28,912 nucleotides of DNA from DATFHX01 sp035247945 (GCA_035247945.1 DATFHX010000014.1:1-28912); one strand, 5' to 3'; counted from the first letter of the stretch, positions 17,320 through 23,682 are shown. Notes: a model not told the origin generated them from the sequence alone. Numbers and translations are program-made.

Positions 17320-17916
17320 ATGTATACATTACCTGATTTACCATACGGGTACGATCAACTCGGTAAATATATCAGTACGGATATTATGAAGCTGCATCAT
17401 GACAAGCATCACCAAGCGTATGTCGATAAACTGAATAAAGCAATTGACGAGGCGCCTGCACTGCGCGAGCGACCACTCGAGAGCCTACTTGCAGAGATCT
17501 CGAACCTCCCTGATGCTGTCCAAACGGCAATACGAAACCATGGTGGTGGTCACTATAATCACAGTCTATTCTGGCAGTGGATGTCACCTGATGGTGGCGG
17601 TGAGCCTCGAGGAGATGTTGCTACAGCAATTACTGAGAAGTACGGAAGCTTTCAAGCTTTTGTAGATGAATTTACAGCAAAATCCCTAGCAGTATTCGGG
17701 AGCGGCTGGGCTTGGTTGCAGCCCAATATGGAGATTGTTACAACACCAAACCAAGACACTCCTATTATGCAGGGACTAGAAGCTCCCCTTCTTGGTCTTG
17801 ATGTCTGGGAGCATGCATACTACTTGGACTACAAGAACAAGCGAGACGACTACGTTAAAGCGTGGTGGAATGTAGTTAACTGGGACTTTGTTGAAGAGCG
17901 CTACAAGGCTAAATAA
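17320..17916 (+). CDS. sodA: Superoxide dismutase, Fe/Mn family (Mn-type signature)
   Basis: A 198-residue enzyme that dismutates superoxide. All four metal ligands are present: H26 (MKLHHDKHH), H81 (HYNHSLFW), D161 and H165 (LGLDVWEHAYYLDY). The second-sphere glutamine lies in TPNQDTP (Q145), the position used by Mn enzymes rather than the Gln at about 70 used by Fe enzymes, so Mn or cambialistic use is likely (from family knowledge). No signal peptide, so cytoplasmic. Strong Shine-Dalgarno AGGAGGG 6 nt before the ATG, 9 nt after the upstream gene. Ends in a terminator. Confidence 0.95.
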   Translation: MYTLPDLPYGYDQLGKYISTDIMKLHHDKHHQAYVDKLNKAIDEAPALRERPLESLLAEISNLPDAVQTAIRNHGGGHYNHSLFWQWMSPDGGGEPRGDVATAITEKYGSFQAFVDEFTAKSLAVFGSGWAWLQPNMEIVTTPNQDTPIMQGLEAPLLGLDVWEHAYYLDYKNKRDDYVKAWWNVVNWDFVEERYKAK

Positions 17917-17932
17917 AAGAGAGCTATGGAGC

Positions 17933-17970
17933 AATAGTAAATCGCCACACTGTGGCGATTTACTATTTTA
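17933..17970 (+). terminator. Terminator after the superoxide dismutase gene
   Basis: A 16-17-bp inverted repeat (17933-17949 with 17951-17967) centred on a very short loop and ending in TTTACTATTTTAC. The arms are perfect. Confidence 0.82.
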
Positions 17971-17977
17971 CTGTAAT

Positions 17978-18006
17978 AAAAAATGAACTCCATCTTGGAG
18001 TTCATT
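17978..18006 (-). terminator. Terminator of tRNA-Asp (minus strand)
   Basis: An 11-bp perfect stem (17982-17992 with 17996-18006), loop TCT. Read on the minus strand it is followed by a TTTTTT tract (plus-strand A-run 17978-17983), 13 nt after the tRNA-Asp CCA. Confidence 0.85.
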
Positions 18007-18018
18007 AGAATAATTACG

Positions 18019-18094
18019 TGGCGCGCTCGACCGGATTTGAACCGGCGATCTCCTCCGTGACAGGGAGGCGTGATAACCCCTTCACTACGAGCGC
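18019..18094 (-). tRNA. tRNA-Asp (anticodon GTC)
   Basis: Minus-strand cloverleaf: acceptor GCGCTCG/CGAGCGC, D-arm GTGA/TCAC, anticodon stem CCTCC/GGAGG with loop CTGTCAC (GTC), T-arm GCCGG TTCAAAT CCGGT, discriminator G (the identity base expected for tRNA-Asp), encoded CCA. Confidence 0.96.
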
Positions 18095-18179
18095 ATATAG
18101 GTTTTCAACTTTCAACATAATAACAGTTTTTCACTCGAGATGCAACAGGTTGCCAGTTATTTCGTTTCTCTTTAACAAA

Positions 18180-18188
18180 TGCTATAAT
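18180..18188 (+). promoter_or_regulatory. Extended -10 promoter of the tRNA-Thr / tRNA-Gly unit
   Basis: TGCTATAAT at 18180-18188, 20 nt before the tRNA-Thr 5' end. The two tRNAs are 7 nt apart and the next gene starts 7 nt after tRNA-Gly, so one transcript may carry all of them. Confidence 0.7.
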
Positions 18189-18208
18189 GTGTCTAGCACT
18201 TAACAGAT

Positions 18209-18284
18209 GCCGCTGTAGCTCAGTTGGTAGAGCGGCGCTTTCGTAAAGCGTAGGTCACCGGTTCAAATCCGGTCAGCGGCTCCA
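18209..18284 (+). tRNA. tRNA-Thr (anticodon CGT)
   Basis: Acceptor GCCGCTG/CAGCGGC, D-arm GCTC/GAGC, anticodon stem GCGCT/AGCGT with loop TTCGTAA (CGT), T-arm ACCGG TTCAAAT CCGGT, discriminator T (U73), encoded CCA. It reads ACG. The U73 matters for the T-box in front of thrS. Confidence 0.96.
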
Positions 18285-18291
18285 GGGATGC

Positions 18292-18366
18292 GCGGGTATC
18301 GTATAGTGGCTAATATGTAACCTTCCCAAGGTTGAGCGCAGAGTTCGATTCTCTGTACCCGCACCA
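18292..18366 (+). tRNA. tRNA-Gly (anticodon CCC)
   Basis: Acceptor GCGGGTA/TACCCGC, D-stem GTAT/ATAT, anticodon stem TAACC/GGTTG with loop TTCCCAA (CCC), T-arm CAGAG TTCGATT CTCTG, discriminator A, encoded CCA. It reads GGG. Confidence 0.95.
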
Positions 18367-18373
18367 AGAAATT

Positions 18374-18748
18374 ATGAAGACAGATGTTATAAATACTATC
18401 AAAACAATCCTGTCAGATCGTCTGATGACTATTCTATTGATTGTGCTATTTCTACTTGGAATAGCGTACACTCTTTTTGTAGTCTCGTCACTGCATCCTA
18501 ATGATCTGCAGGTTGCTGTGCACTACTCCTCCTACGGGGATACGACCTTCTACCGAGATAAGTGGTACTACCTGATCACCTTTGCGGTGTTCGGCGTAGG
18601 CGTGGTTATTCTCCATACGATTCTTGCGGCTAAAATCTACATGCAGGGTCGAAGGGAAATGGCCCTTCTGTTTGTACTCTTAAGCTATCTGTTGATTGTT
18701 GTGGCATGGTTTATTGCACGCTCGATCCTAAGGGTAGCCTTCCTCTAA
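18374..18748 (+). CDS. Small polytopic membrane protein upstream of a glycosyltransferase
   Basis: A 124-residue protein with three predicted membrane segments: about 18-37 (LMTILLIVLFLLGIAYTLFV), 63-86 (WYYLITFAVFGVGVVILHTILAAK) and 93-115 (EMALLFVLLSYLLIVVAWFIA), with an extracytoplasmic loop between the first two. I do not recognise a family. The ATG at 18374 is 7 nt after the CCA of tRNA-Gly and lacks a Shine-Dalgarno; an in-frame GTG-type upstream start at 18332 lies inside the tRNA and is rejected. Its stop overlaps the glycosyltransferase start as TAATG, so the two are coupled and probably work together at the membrane. Confidence 0.78.
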   Translation: MKTDVINTIKTILSDRLMTILLIVLFLLGIAYTLFVVSSLHPNDLQVAVHYSSYGDTTFYRDKWYYLITFAVFGVGVVILHTILAAKIYMQGRREMALLFVLLSYLLIVVAWFIARSILRVAFL

Positions 18749-20421
18749 TGATTGATCTTGAGCTTCCTCTCAAAAAGCGAACACCTAAGTATCGTTTCTT
18801 TGAGATGCTGCCAGCCATATTGAGCTACGGCTCTCTTATACTCCTCATTGTCCTCTCTCTCGTCAATCCTCTATGGGCGGGTGTGTACCTTCTGCTTATC
18901 ATTATGACGACTCTTATTAAGGCGGTCGGAACGGCAGTTCATACGATCTCAGGTCGTAGGCGACTTAATATGGCACAGTCTATAGACTGGCATGAGCGCT
19001 TGCAGCAGCTAGAGGATCCCGTGTCTTCATATAAACGTGAGGTATCTATTGAGTCTAAGGGTTTTGAGTTTGAAGTTCATAAGGAAAACCTGCGCTTCAT
19101 GGCAGCTAATCCAAGCGCCTTCCCAAAGCCGTCGTCAGTATATAGCGCTGTAATAATTGCAGCATACAACGAGTCTTATGAGGTTATTGAACCGACGATA
19201 CAGGCCGTTGCAGATACGACAACGTATAATGATAAGCTGATTGTAGTTTTAGGGTATGAACAGCGCGGTGGGGAAGAGATTCGTAAAACCGCGAAGGCGC
19301 TCCAGAGGAAGTTTAAAGGCGTATTTCGTGCTTTCGAAATTGTAGAGCACCCAGAAGGAATGCCCAATGAGGTTGTTGGTAAGGGAGGTAACATTACCTA
19401 CGCCGGTGAGTACCTACAGAAATGGTGCAACGAACAGGGGATTGCTTACAAAGATGTTGTTATAACAACACTGGACAGTGATAATCGTCCGCATAAAGGA
19501 TACTTTGATTACGTAATGTATGAATATATCGTTCACGAAGACCGGAACCATCTATCATACCAGCCGATTGCATTGTTCTTGAACAACATTTGGGACGTGC
19601 CTGCGCCTATGCGTGTTGTGGCAACGGGTAACTCTTTTTGGAACATTATTAGTGCGATGCGTCCGCATACCTTACGAAATTTTGCCGCACACTCTCAGCC
19701 CATGGAAGCACTTGTTGAAATGAAGTTCTGGAGCAAGCGATCAATTGTTGAGGATGGCCATCAATATTGGAGAAGCTACTTCTATTTTGACGGCAACTAT
19801 TCAGTAATTCCAATCTATGTGCCAATTTACCAAGATGCGGTACTATCTGACACCTATCTGAAGACGCTCAAAGCACAGTTTATTCAACTTCGCCGATGGG
19901 CTTACGGAGCCTCAGACATCCCTTATGTAGCGACACGTTTATTCGCATCTGATCGGAAGGTGGCCTTCTTTCCAACGCTTGCTCGCCTCTTTCGTCTTAT
20001 AGATAGCCACGTCTCATGGGCGAGTATGGCGCTTCTCATTACCGTCGGGGGATGGGTACCGCTTCTTATTAATAGTGAAGCCGCGCGCGATATCGCCGCT
20101 CACCAGCTGCCTGAAGTGATTGGTAATATCCAACGTATAGCCATGATTGGTCTCTTTATTACAATCTTCCTTAGCTTTAAAATGCTTCCTCCTCGGCCGG
20201 AACGATATAAACGTCGGCGAACGCTTTGGATGCTACTACAGTGGTGCCTCATGCCGGTTACGTCTGTTCTTTATAATGCGACCTCAGCCTTTAACGCGCA
20301 AACACATCTCCTCCTTGGTAAATACCTCACCAAATTTGATGTAACAGAGAAAGCAACTGTTGAGTCAGTGGCTCGCGCTAAGAAAGCGAAGGGCGCCCAC
20401 GCCGCTTCCGTGTCGAAGTAA
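18748..20421 (+). CDS. Processive-type membrane glycosyltransferase, family 2
   Basis: A 557-residue protein with two N-terminal membrane helices (about 20-64), a cytoplasmic GT-A catalytic domain and about three to four C-terminal membrane segments. Catalytic signatures of cellulose-synthase-like GT2 enzymes are visible: AVIIAAYNE (134-142), the metal-binding DSD in TTLDSDNRPH (D243, D245), ED at 335-336 (SIVEDGHQYW), and QxxRW (Q380-W384, QLRRW). It should polymerise or attach sugars from nucleotide donors across the membrane; product and donor are unknown. The ATG at 18748 is chosen over an in-frame ATG at 18706 because it overlaps the preceding stop and because the membrane segment follows shortly. 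Its last 44 nt overlap nrdR on the other strand. Confidence 0.87.
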   Translation: MIDLELPLKKRTPKYRFFEMLPAILSYGSLILLIVLSLVNPLWAGVYLLLIIMTTLIKAVGTAVHTISGRRRLNMAQSIDWHERLQQLEDPVSSYKREVSIESKGFEFEVHKENLRFMAANPSAFPKPSSVYSAVIIAAYNESYEVIEPTIQAVADTTTYNDKLIVVLGYEQRGGEEIRKTAKALQRKFKGVFRAFEIVEHPEGMPNEVVGKGGNITYAGEYLQKWCNEQGIAYKDVVITTLDSDNRPHKGYFDYVMYEYIVHEDRNHLSYQPIALFLNNIWDVPAPMRVVATGNSFWNIISAMRPHTLRNFAAHSQPMEALVEMKFWSKRSIVEDGHQYWRSYFYFDGNYSVIPIYVPIYQDAVLSDTYLKTLKAQFIQLRRWAYGASDIPYVATRLFASDRKVAFFPTLARLFRLIDSHVSWASMALLITVGGWVPLLINSEAARDIAAHQLPEVIGNIQRIAMIGLFITIFLSFKMLPPRPERYKRRRTLWMLLQWCLMPVTSVLYNATSAFNAQTHLLLGKYLTKFDVTEKATVESVARAKKAKGAHAASVSK

Positions 20422-20824
20422 TAAGAGAGTGGTGTAGTGCATATTGCATAGCAGCAGATTCATCAAATCGACGTAAGACTTGATGTGTTGTGGCGGCGAT
20501 ATCTTCGGGTGTTATTATTTCACGCTCCGTAGAAAGAATGTCTTCGACACTCTGCGCAAGATGAAACGAGCTATATGCAGCGTCTCTGGGCGAATGACTG
20601 AATGAGCGCGAGATGCTAAGAAGGAGTTTTCCGAGGTTGAAGGCCTCTGTGCCTCCTGTATTGAGATGCACGGGTTTATTTTCGGCAAGAGAGGGTCTCT
20701 CATAGGTAGTAAAGATAACCCCACAGTGAGGGCATTTTCGACGCCTCCATATCTGAGGCTGTTTTTTATTACCTCGTGAGTTGGTGACACTTGTGGCTTT
20801 ATTAAAACAATTAACGCAGAACAT
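20378..20824 (-). CDS. nrdR: NrdR-like transcriptional repressor (divergent)
   Basis: A 148-residue protein with the N-terminal zinc ribbon of NrdR: C3-x2-C6 and C31-x2-C34, with RRRKCPHCG and FTTYER. NrdR senses ATP/dATP through an ATP-cone domain and represses ribonucleotide reductase genes. The ATP-cone is divergent here: the usual VKRDG..EPFD segment reads HLNTGGTEAFNLGKL, but the helical remainder (VEDIL... ITPEDIAATTHQVLRRFDESAAMQYALHHS) keeps the family layout including the YA(S/L) C-terminal helix. No nrd genes are seen in the window. The 3' end overlaps the glycosyltransferase by 44 nt convergently. An NrdR-box-like site lies at the start codon. Confidence 0.85.
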   Translation of the reverse strand: MFCVNCFNKATSVTNSRGNKKQPQIWRRRKCPHCGVIFTTYERPSLAENKPVHLNTGGTEAFNLGKLLLSISRSFSHSPRDAAYSSFHLAQSVEDILSTEREIITPEDIAATTHQVLRRFDESAAMQYALHHSLITSTRKRRGRPSLS

Positions 20825-20838
20825 GTCTATATATTGTC
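20825..20838. promoter_or_regulatory. NrdR-box-like site next to the nrdR start codon
   Basis: The core CTATATATTG (20827-20836) matches the published NrdR-box core CWATATATWG. It begins 3 nt upstream of the nrdR ATG (minus strand) and so would overlap its start region and any leaderless promoter. NrdR boxes usually occur as pairs about 31-32 bp apart; only a weak candidate (GATATC, 20863-20868) is seen further upstream. Confidence 0.4.
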
Positions 20839-20885
20839 ATATAGCTATTAAAAAAGCTAGTGGATATCTACGAATAAATGGGGAT

Positions 20886-20917
20886 AAAAATACCGCCCTT
20901 TTGAGGGCGGTATTTTT
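20886..20917 (-). terminator. Terminator of the 42-residue small gene
   Basis: A perfect 14-bp inverted repeat (20886-20899 with 20904-20917), loop TTTG, with A5 and T5 at the outer ends, so it can act on either strand. On the minus strand it starts 17 nt after the small gene's stop. On the plus strand there is no gene immediately upstream. Confidence 0.8.
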
Positions 20918-20933
20918 ATATAGCGATTATTTT

Positions 20934-21062
20934 TTATTTCTTGTGAGTACGCTGCTTAATGGATTCGCGTGCTTCCTTCCAGCTGATATCGTATTCAAAT
21001 GCAATGTGCGTTTTCTCGAGTTCAGATGGGTGATGTGTCTTGTGACCTTTATCGTTAGTCAT
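20934..21062 (-). CDS. Small charged protein of 42 residues, unknown function
   Basis: The frame runs ATG at 21062-21060 to TAA at 20936-20934 on the minus strand. The product starts MTNDKGHKTHHPSELEKTH and continues with IAFEYDISWKEARESIKQRT to a Lys-Lys end. It is His/Lys/Glu-rich, has no membrane segment, and the second half could form one amphipathic helix. I do not recognise a family. The case for a real gene is the signals around it: a full promoter (TTGACT, 17 nt, TAAAAT with TG extension) ending 6 nt before the ATG, and a strong terminator right after the stop. It is below common gene-calling length limits. Alternatively the unit encodes a small RNA of about 150 nt. Confidence 0.62.
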   Translation of the reverse strand: MTNDKGHKTHHPSELEKTHIAFEYDISWKEARESIKQRTHKK

Positions 21063-21068
21063 AATGTT

Positions 21069-21097
21069 ATTTTAGCACTATATAAGTCATAAGTCAA
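21069..21097 (-). promoter_or_regulatory. Promoter of the 42-residue small gene
   Basis: Minus strand: TTGACT (21097-21092), 17-nt spacer, TAAAAT (21074-21069) with TGC just upstream (extended -10). It is among the best promoter matches in the window. The ATG follows 6 nt after the -10 box, so the message would be leaderless. Confidence 0.72.
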
Positions 21098-21192
21098 GTA
21101 GCCATAAGTTGCATAACATATCACGAAACGAATAGGATTTCTATTCTCATTGTCTTTTAGTACGTGGAAAACATATCTTCAATGTGGATAAT

Positions 21193-21216
21193 AAAAAGCC
21201 TGCAAGATGTGCAGAC
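21193..21216 (-). terminator. Terminator of tRNA-Val
   Basis: Minus-strand hairpin GTCTGCA/TGCAGGC (7 bp with one G-T pair, loop CATCT) followed by TTTTT, starting 9 nt after the tRNA-Val CCA. Confidence 0.75.
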
Positions 21217-21225
21217 TCCTTATTA

Positions 21226-21302
21226 TGGTGGGCGATAGAGGATTCGAACCTCTGACCTCCACAACGTCAATGTGGCGCTCTAGCCAACTGAGCTAATCGC
21301 CC
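21226..21302 (-). tRNA. tRNA-Val (anticodon GAC)
   Basis: Minus-strand cloverleaf: acceptor GGGCGAT/ATCGCCC, D-arm GCTC/GAGC, anticodon stem CCACA/TGTGG with loop TTGACGT (GAC), T-arm CAGAGGTTCGAATCCTCT region, discriminator A, encoded CCA. It reads GTC and GTT. Confidence 0.95.
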
Positions 21303-21312
21303 TAACCTGTTC

Positions 21313-21341
21313 ATGATACCAGAGTAATTGCTTTTTTGCAA
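21313..21341 (-). promoter_or_regulatory. Promoter of tRNA-Val
   Basis: Minus strand: TTGCAA (21341-21336), 17-nt spacer, TATCAT (21318-21313) with a TG extension. It overlaps the divergent thrS promoter by 14 bp; both -35 elements lie in the same 18-bp palindrome (AATTGC, T6, GCAATT). Confidence 0.72.
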
Positions 21342-21356
21342 TTGAGTCAGTATACT
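21328..21356 (+). promoter_or_regulatory. Promoter of the thrS T-box transcript
   Basis: TTGCTT (21328-21333), 17-nt spacer, TATACT (21351-21356). Expected transcription start is about 21363, giving a leader of roughly 190 nt before the thrS ATG. Confidence 0.75.
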
Positions 21357-21360
21357 ATAG

Positions 21361-21534
21361 GTGAGTGTTGATGAAGCCTAACCACCTTCTGAGCTCCGTG
21401 GGAATTGTACGTACGTAAACGTGCCTTATAAGAGCCCTGAAAACAGGGAAGTCCGGTGGAACCGCCCTATATGGGGTCCGAGACATGCGATATATGGATT
21501 GAATGAAGTTAAATCCACTCATCGCATGTTTTTT
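21361..21534 (+). promoter_or_regulatory. T-box riboswitch leader of thrS
   Basis: A stem III-like hairpin CCCTG-AAAA-CAGGG (21435-21448) is followed by the T-box antiterminator. Helix A1 is GTCCGG (21451-21456) with CCG-A-GAC (21478-21484, one bulged A). The 7-nt bulge TGGAACC (21457-21463) and helix A2, GCCC (21464-21467) with GGGT (21474-21477), complete it. The bulge's TGGA would pair with UCCA of uncharged tRNA; the A reads a U discriminator, as in the tRNA-Thr at 18209. The competing terminator uses ACATGCGAT (21483-21491) with ATCGCATGT (21521-21529) and a T6 tract, and its 5' strand shares bases with A1. Stem I (about 21363-21434) is short and I cannot assign a specifier codon. Uncharged tRNA-Thr should allow read-through into thrS. 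Confidence 0.85.
21482..21534 (+). terminator. Conditional terminator of the thrS leader
   Basis: Outer 9-bp stem (21483-21491 with 21521-21529), extendable through G-T pairs, an inner 5-bp stem GGATT/AATCC, then TTTTTT at 21529-21534. Bases 21482-21484 belong to both this stem and antiterminator helix A1, so the two cannot form together. Confidence 0.78.
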
Positions 21535-21555
21535 ATATATAAAAAGGAGTAGAGA

Positions 21556-23367
21556 ATGAACGACGAACAATTACACGCAATGCGCCATAGTCTTGCTCAT
21601 ATTACTGCCAGTGCTGTAAGGCGCCTGTGGCCTGAGGCGAAGTTTGGCGTTGGGCCAGTCGTGGAAAATGGTTTTTATTACGATATAGACCTAGGCGACC
21701 AAAAGATCTCAGAGGCAAACTTCGGTAAAATCGAAAAAACAATGCGTCGTATTATTAGTGAGGCTCAGGACTTTGAGCGATTTACTATGCCGATTGACGA
21801 GGCGATTGCTTGGGCAAAAGAAAATAACCAGCCGTATAAAGAGGAACTTCTTAATGATCTGAAGCGATCTGGTACGACTGTCGCAAGTGATCTTGATGCG
21901 GATGAACTTGGAACTATCGCGAGTGGAGATGCTGCTGTTGACCAAGTGTCGTTCTACCGTAATGGAGACTTCACTGATCTTTGTCGCGGTCCGCATGTGA
22001 CGAATACGAAGGAAGTCGGGGCATTTAAGTTGATGCGCGTAGCCGGTGCTTATTGGAGGGGGAATGAAAAAAATCCTCAGATGCAGCGATTATATGGCGT
22101 AGCATTTGCAACTCAAGAGGAGCTTGACGCCTACCTAGAACGTCTTGAACTTGCCAAGCAGCGAGATCATCGTAAGCTCGGTAAGGAACTAGATCTCTAT
22201 ACGATGTCACCACTTGTAGGAGTTGGGCTGCCTCTCTTTACTCCTCGAGGGACAATACTACGAGATATACTAGCGCAGTATTCAAACGACCTTCGAATGC
22301 GTCATGGCTTCACAAAAGTCTGGACTCCGCATGTTACAAAGAAGGATCTTTATGAAACATCTGGCCACTGGGCGAAGTTTGGGGACGAGCTCTTTCTCGT
22401 TACGAGCCAAGAGACAAGTGACAAGATGGCACTAAAGCCAATGAATTGTCCACATCATACGCAGATTTTTGCATCTCGTCCTCGGAGCTATAAAGATATG
22501 CCGATTCGATTCCTTGAGACAACAACTGACTATAGGGATGAAAAGACCGGTGAGCTCGGAGGGCTTAATCGTGTTCGCTCACTTACTCAAGATGACAGTC
22601 ATGTTTTCTGTCGCCCGGATCAGATCGAGCGCGAGATAAATGGGCTTCTGGCGAGCGCAAGGGAGCTTTACGATCAACTCGGAATGAAGTTGCGTGTTAG
22701 GTTGAGCTATCGTGATGAGAGTGACGGATATCTTGGTGATCAGTCACTCTGGGATTCGGCGCAGGCTCAGCTTAGGACTGCAGTTGAAGCGAATGAGCTT
22801 GATTACTTTGAGCAAGATGGGGAAGCGGCATTCTATGGTCCTAAGATTGACTTCATGGCTACGGACGCTATCGGACGTGAGCATCAGGTGGCGACAGTTC
22901 AGCTTGACTTTGTACAGCCCGGTCGTTTTGGCCTAGAGTACACAGATGCTGAAGGCAGGCCTCAGCAACCAGTCATGATACATTGTGCACTTCTTGGATC
23001 TATCGAGCGATTCTTGAGTGTCTTTATTGAGCACACCGGAGGATGGTTCCCACTTTGGGCTGCTCCTGAGCAGGTTCGTATTCTAACAATCAATGATACC
23101 GTGTTAGATTATGTAGAAGAGATTGAACAGGTGCTCCGTGGGGTTGTTCTTATGAAACCTGTTAAATACAATGAAATTCGCTTTACGCGCGATGATCGTA
23201 ATGAGAGTCTCGGGAAGAAGATTCGAGAGGCGACTACATGGAAAATCCCTGTCCAATTGATCGTTGGTACAAAAGATAAAGAATCTCGAGAGGTGAGCGT
23301 TCGAACTCAGGATGGTGAGGCCAAAGTCTCACTCGAGAAGCTTGCTGATTATATTGCAACGTTGTAG
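21556..23367 (+). CDS. thrS: Threonyl-tRNA synthetase lacking the TGS domain
   Basis: A 603-residue class II synthetase that charges tRNA-Thr. The protein starts directly in the editing domain: HSLAH (H11, H15) and CRGPH (C143, H147) are the editing-site residues. The catalytic core has the zinc ligands C298 (MNCPHH), H349 (DDSHVF) and H476 (MIHCALLGSIERF), plus the motif 2 region TTDYRDEKTGEL and motif 3 Arg485. The C-terminal anticodon-binding domain (about 505-603) is intact. The usual N-terminal TGS domain of about 60 residues is missing, and there is no in-frame upstream coding sequence because the T-box terminator ends 22 nt before the ATG. Shine-Dalgarno AAGGAG 6 nt upstream. Expression is likely controlled by the T-box. 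Confidence 0.96.
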   Translation: MNDEQLHAMRHSLAHITASAVRRLWPEAKFGVGPVVENGFYYDIDLGDQKISEANFGKIEKTMRRIISEAQDFERFTMPIDEAIAWAKENNQPYKEELLNDLKRSGTTVASDLDADELGTIASGDAAVDQVSFYRNGDFTDLCRGPHVTNTKEVGAFKLMRVAGAYWRGNEKNPQMQRLYGVAFATQEELDAYLERLELAKQRDHRKLGKELDLYTMSPLVGVGLPLFTPRGTILRDILAQYSNDLRMRHGFTKVWTPHVTKKDLYETSGHWAKFGDELFLVTSQETSDKMALKPMNCPHHTQIFASRPRSYKDMPIRFLETTTDYRDEKTGELGGLNRVRSLTQDDSHVFCRPDQIEREINGLLASARELYDQLGMKLRVRLSYRDESDGYLGDQSLWDSAQAQLRTAVEANELDYFEQDGEAAFYGPKIDFMATDAIGREHQVATVQLDFVQPGRFGLEYTDAEGRPQQPVMIHCALLGSIERFLSVFIEHTGGWFPLWAAPEQVRILTINDTVLDYVEEIEQVLRGVVLMKPVKYNEIRFTRDDRNESLGKKIREATTWKIPVQLIVGTKDKESREVSVRTQDGEAKVSLEKLADYIATL

Positions 23368-23370
23368 AAA

Positions 23371-23682
23371 ATGATCGATACGAGCTTCAGGGATAAGATA
23401 TATGATCTAGTTTCGCAGGTCCCATACGGGCTCGTGTCTACCTACGGTGATCTCGCGGGGCTAGCAGGACATGCGTATACTGCAAGGGTAGTTGGTGGAA
23501 TCGCGCATGCAGGCCCCTCAGAGCTTCCATGGCACCGGGTCGTGAACCGCTTTGGTGGGCTTGCATCGGGATTTCAGGGTGGGAGAGGGGTGCAAGAGGC
23601 ACTGCTGCTCTCCGAAGGCGTAACCTGCACTAATTTTGTTGTAGATAATTTTAAGGAAAAGCGATGGAATCCAAACCTTTAG
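23371..23682 (+). CDS. atl: Alkyltransferase-like protein (ATL, MGMT-like without the acceptor Cys)
   Basis: A 103-residue protein matching the C-terminal DNA-binding domain of O6-methylguanine-DNA methyltransferase. The winged-helix part VPYGLVSTYGDLAGLAG and the arginine finger region YTARVVGG are visible. The active-site PCHR motif reads PWHRVV (W54): the methyl-accepting cysteine is replaced by tryptophan, which defines ATL proteins. These bind O6-alkylguanine and pass the lesion to nucleotide excision repair rather than repairing it directly (family knowledge). The start is 3 nt after the thrS stop and its end overlaps miaA by 19 nt, so it is in the thrS operon. Confidence 0.92.
   Translation: MIDTSFRDKIYDLVSQVPYGLVSTYGDLAGLAGHAYTARVVGGIAHAGPSELPWHRVVNRFGGLASGFQGGRGVQEALLLSEGVTCTNFVVDNFKEKRWNPNL

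Noticed and set aside
18018..18203. Plus-strand reading frame over tRNA-Asp
   Set aside because: It is the antisense of a tRNA and starts inside it.
20781..21092. Plus-strand reading frame of 103 codons between nrdR and tRNA-Val
   Set aside because: It overlaps the nrdR start, passes through the terminator and the small gene on the other strand, and has no start signals.
21130..21146. Hairpin GAATAG/CTATTC upstream of the small gene's promoter
   Set aside because: Only 6 bp, AT-rich and without a T-run; nothing else supports a function.
21371..21418. A 15-codon leader peptide in the thrS leader ending with a Thr codon directly before the stop
   Set aside because: It has only one Thr codon and no Shine-Dalgarno, and the T-box elements explain the control better.
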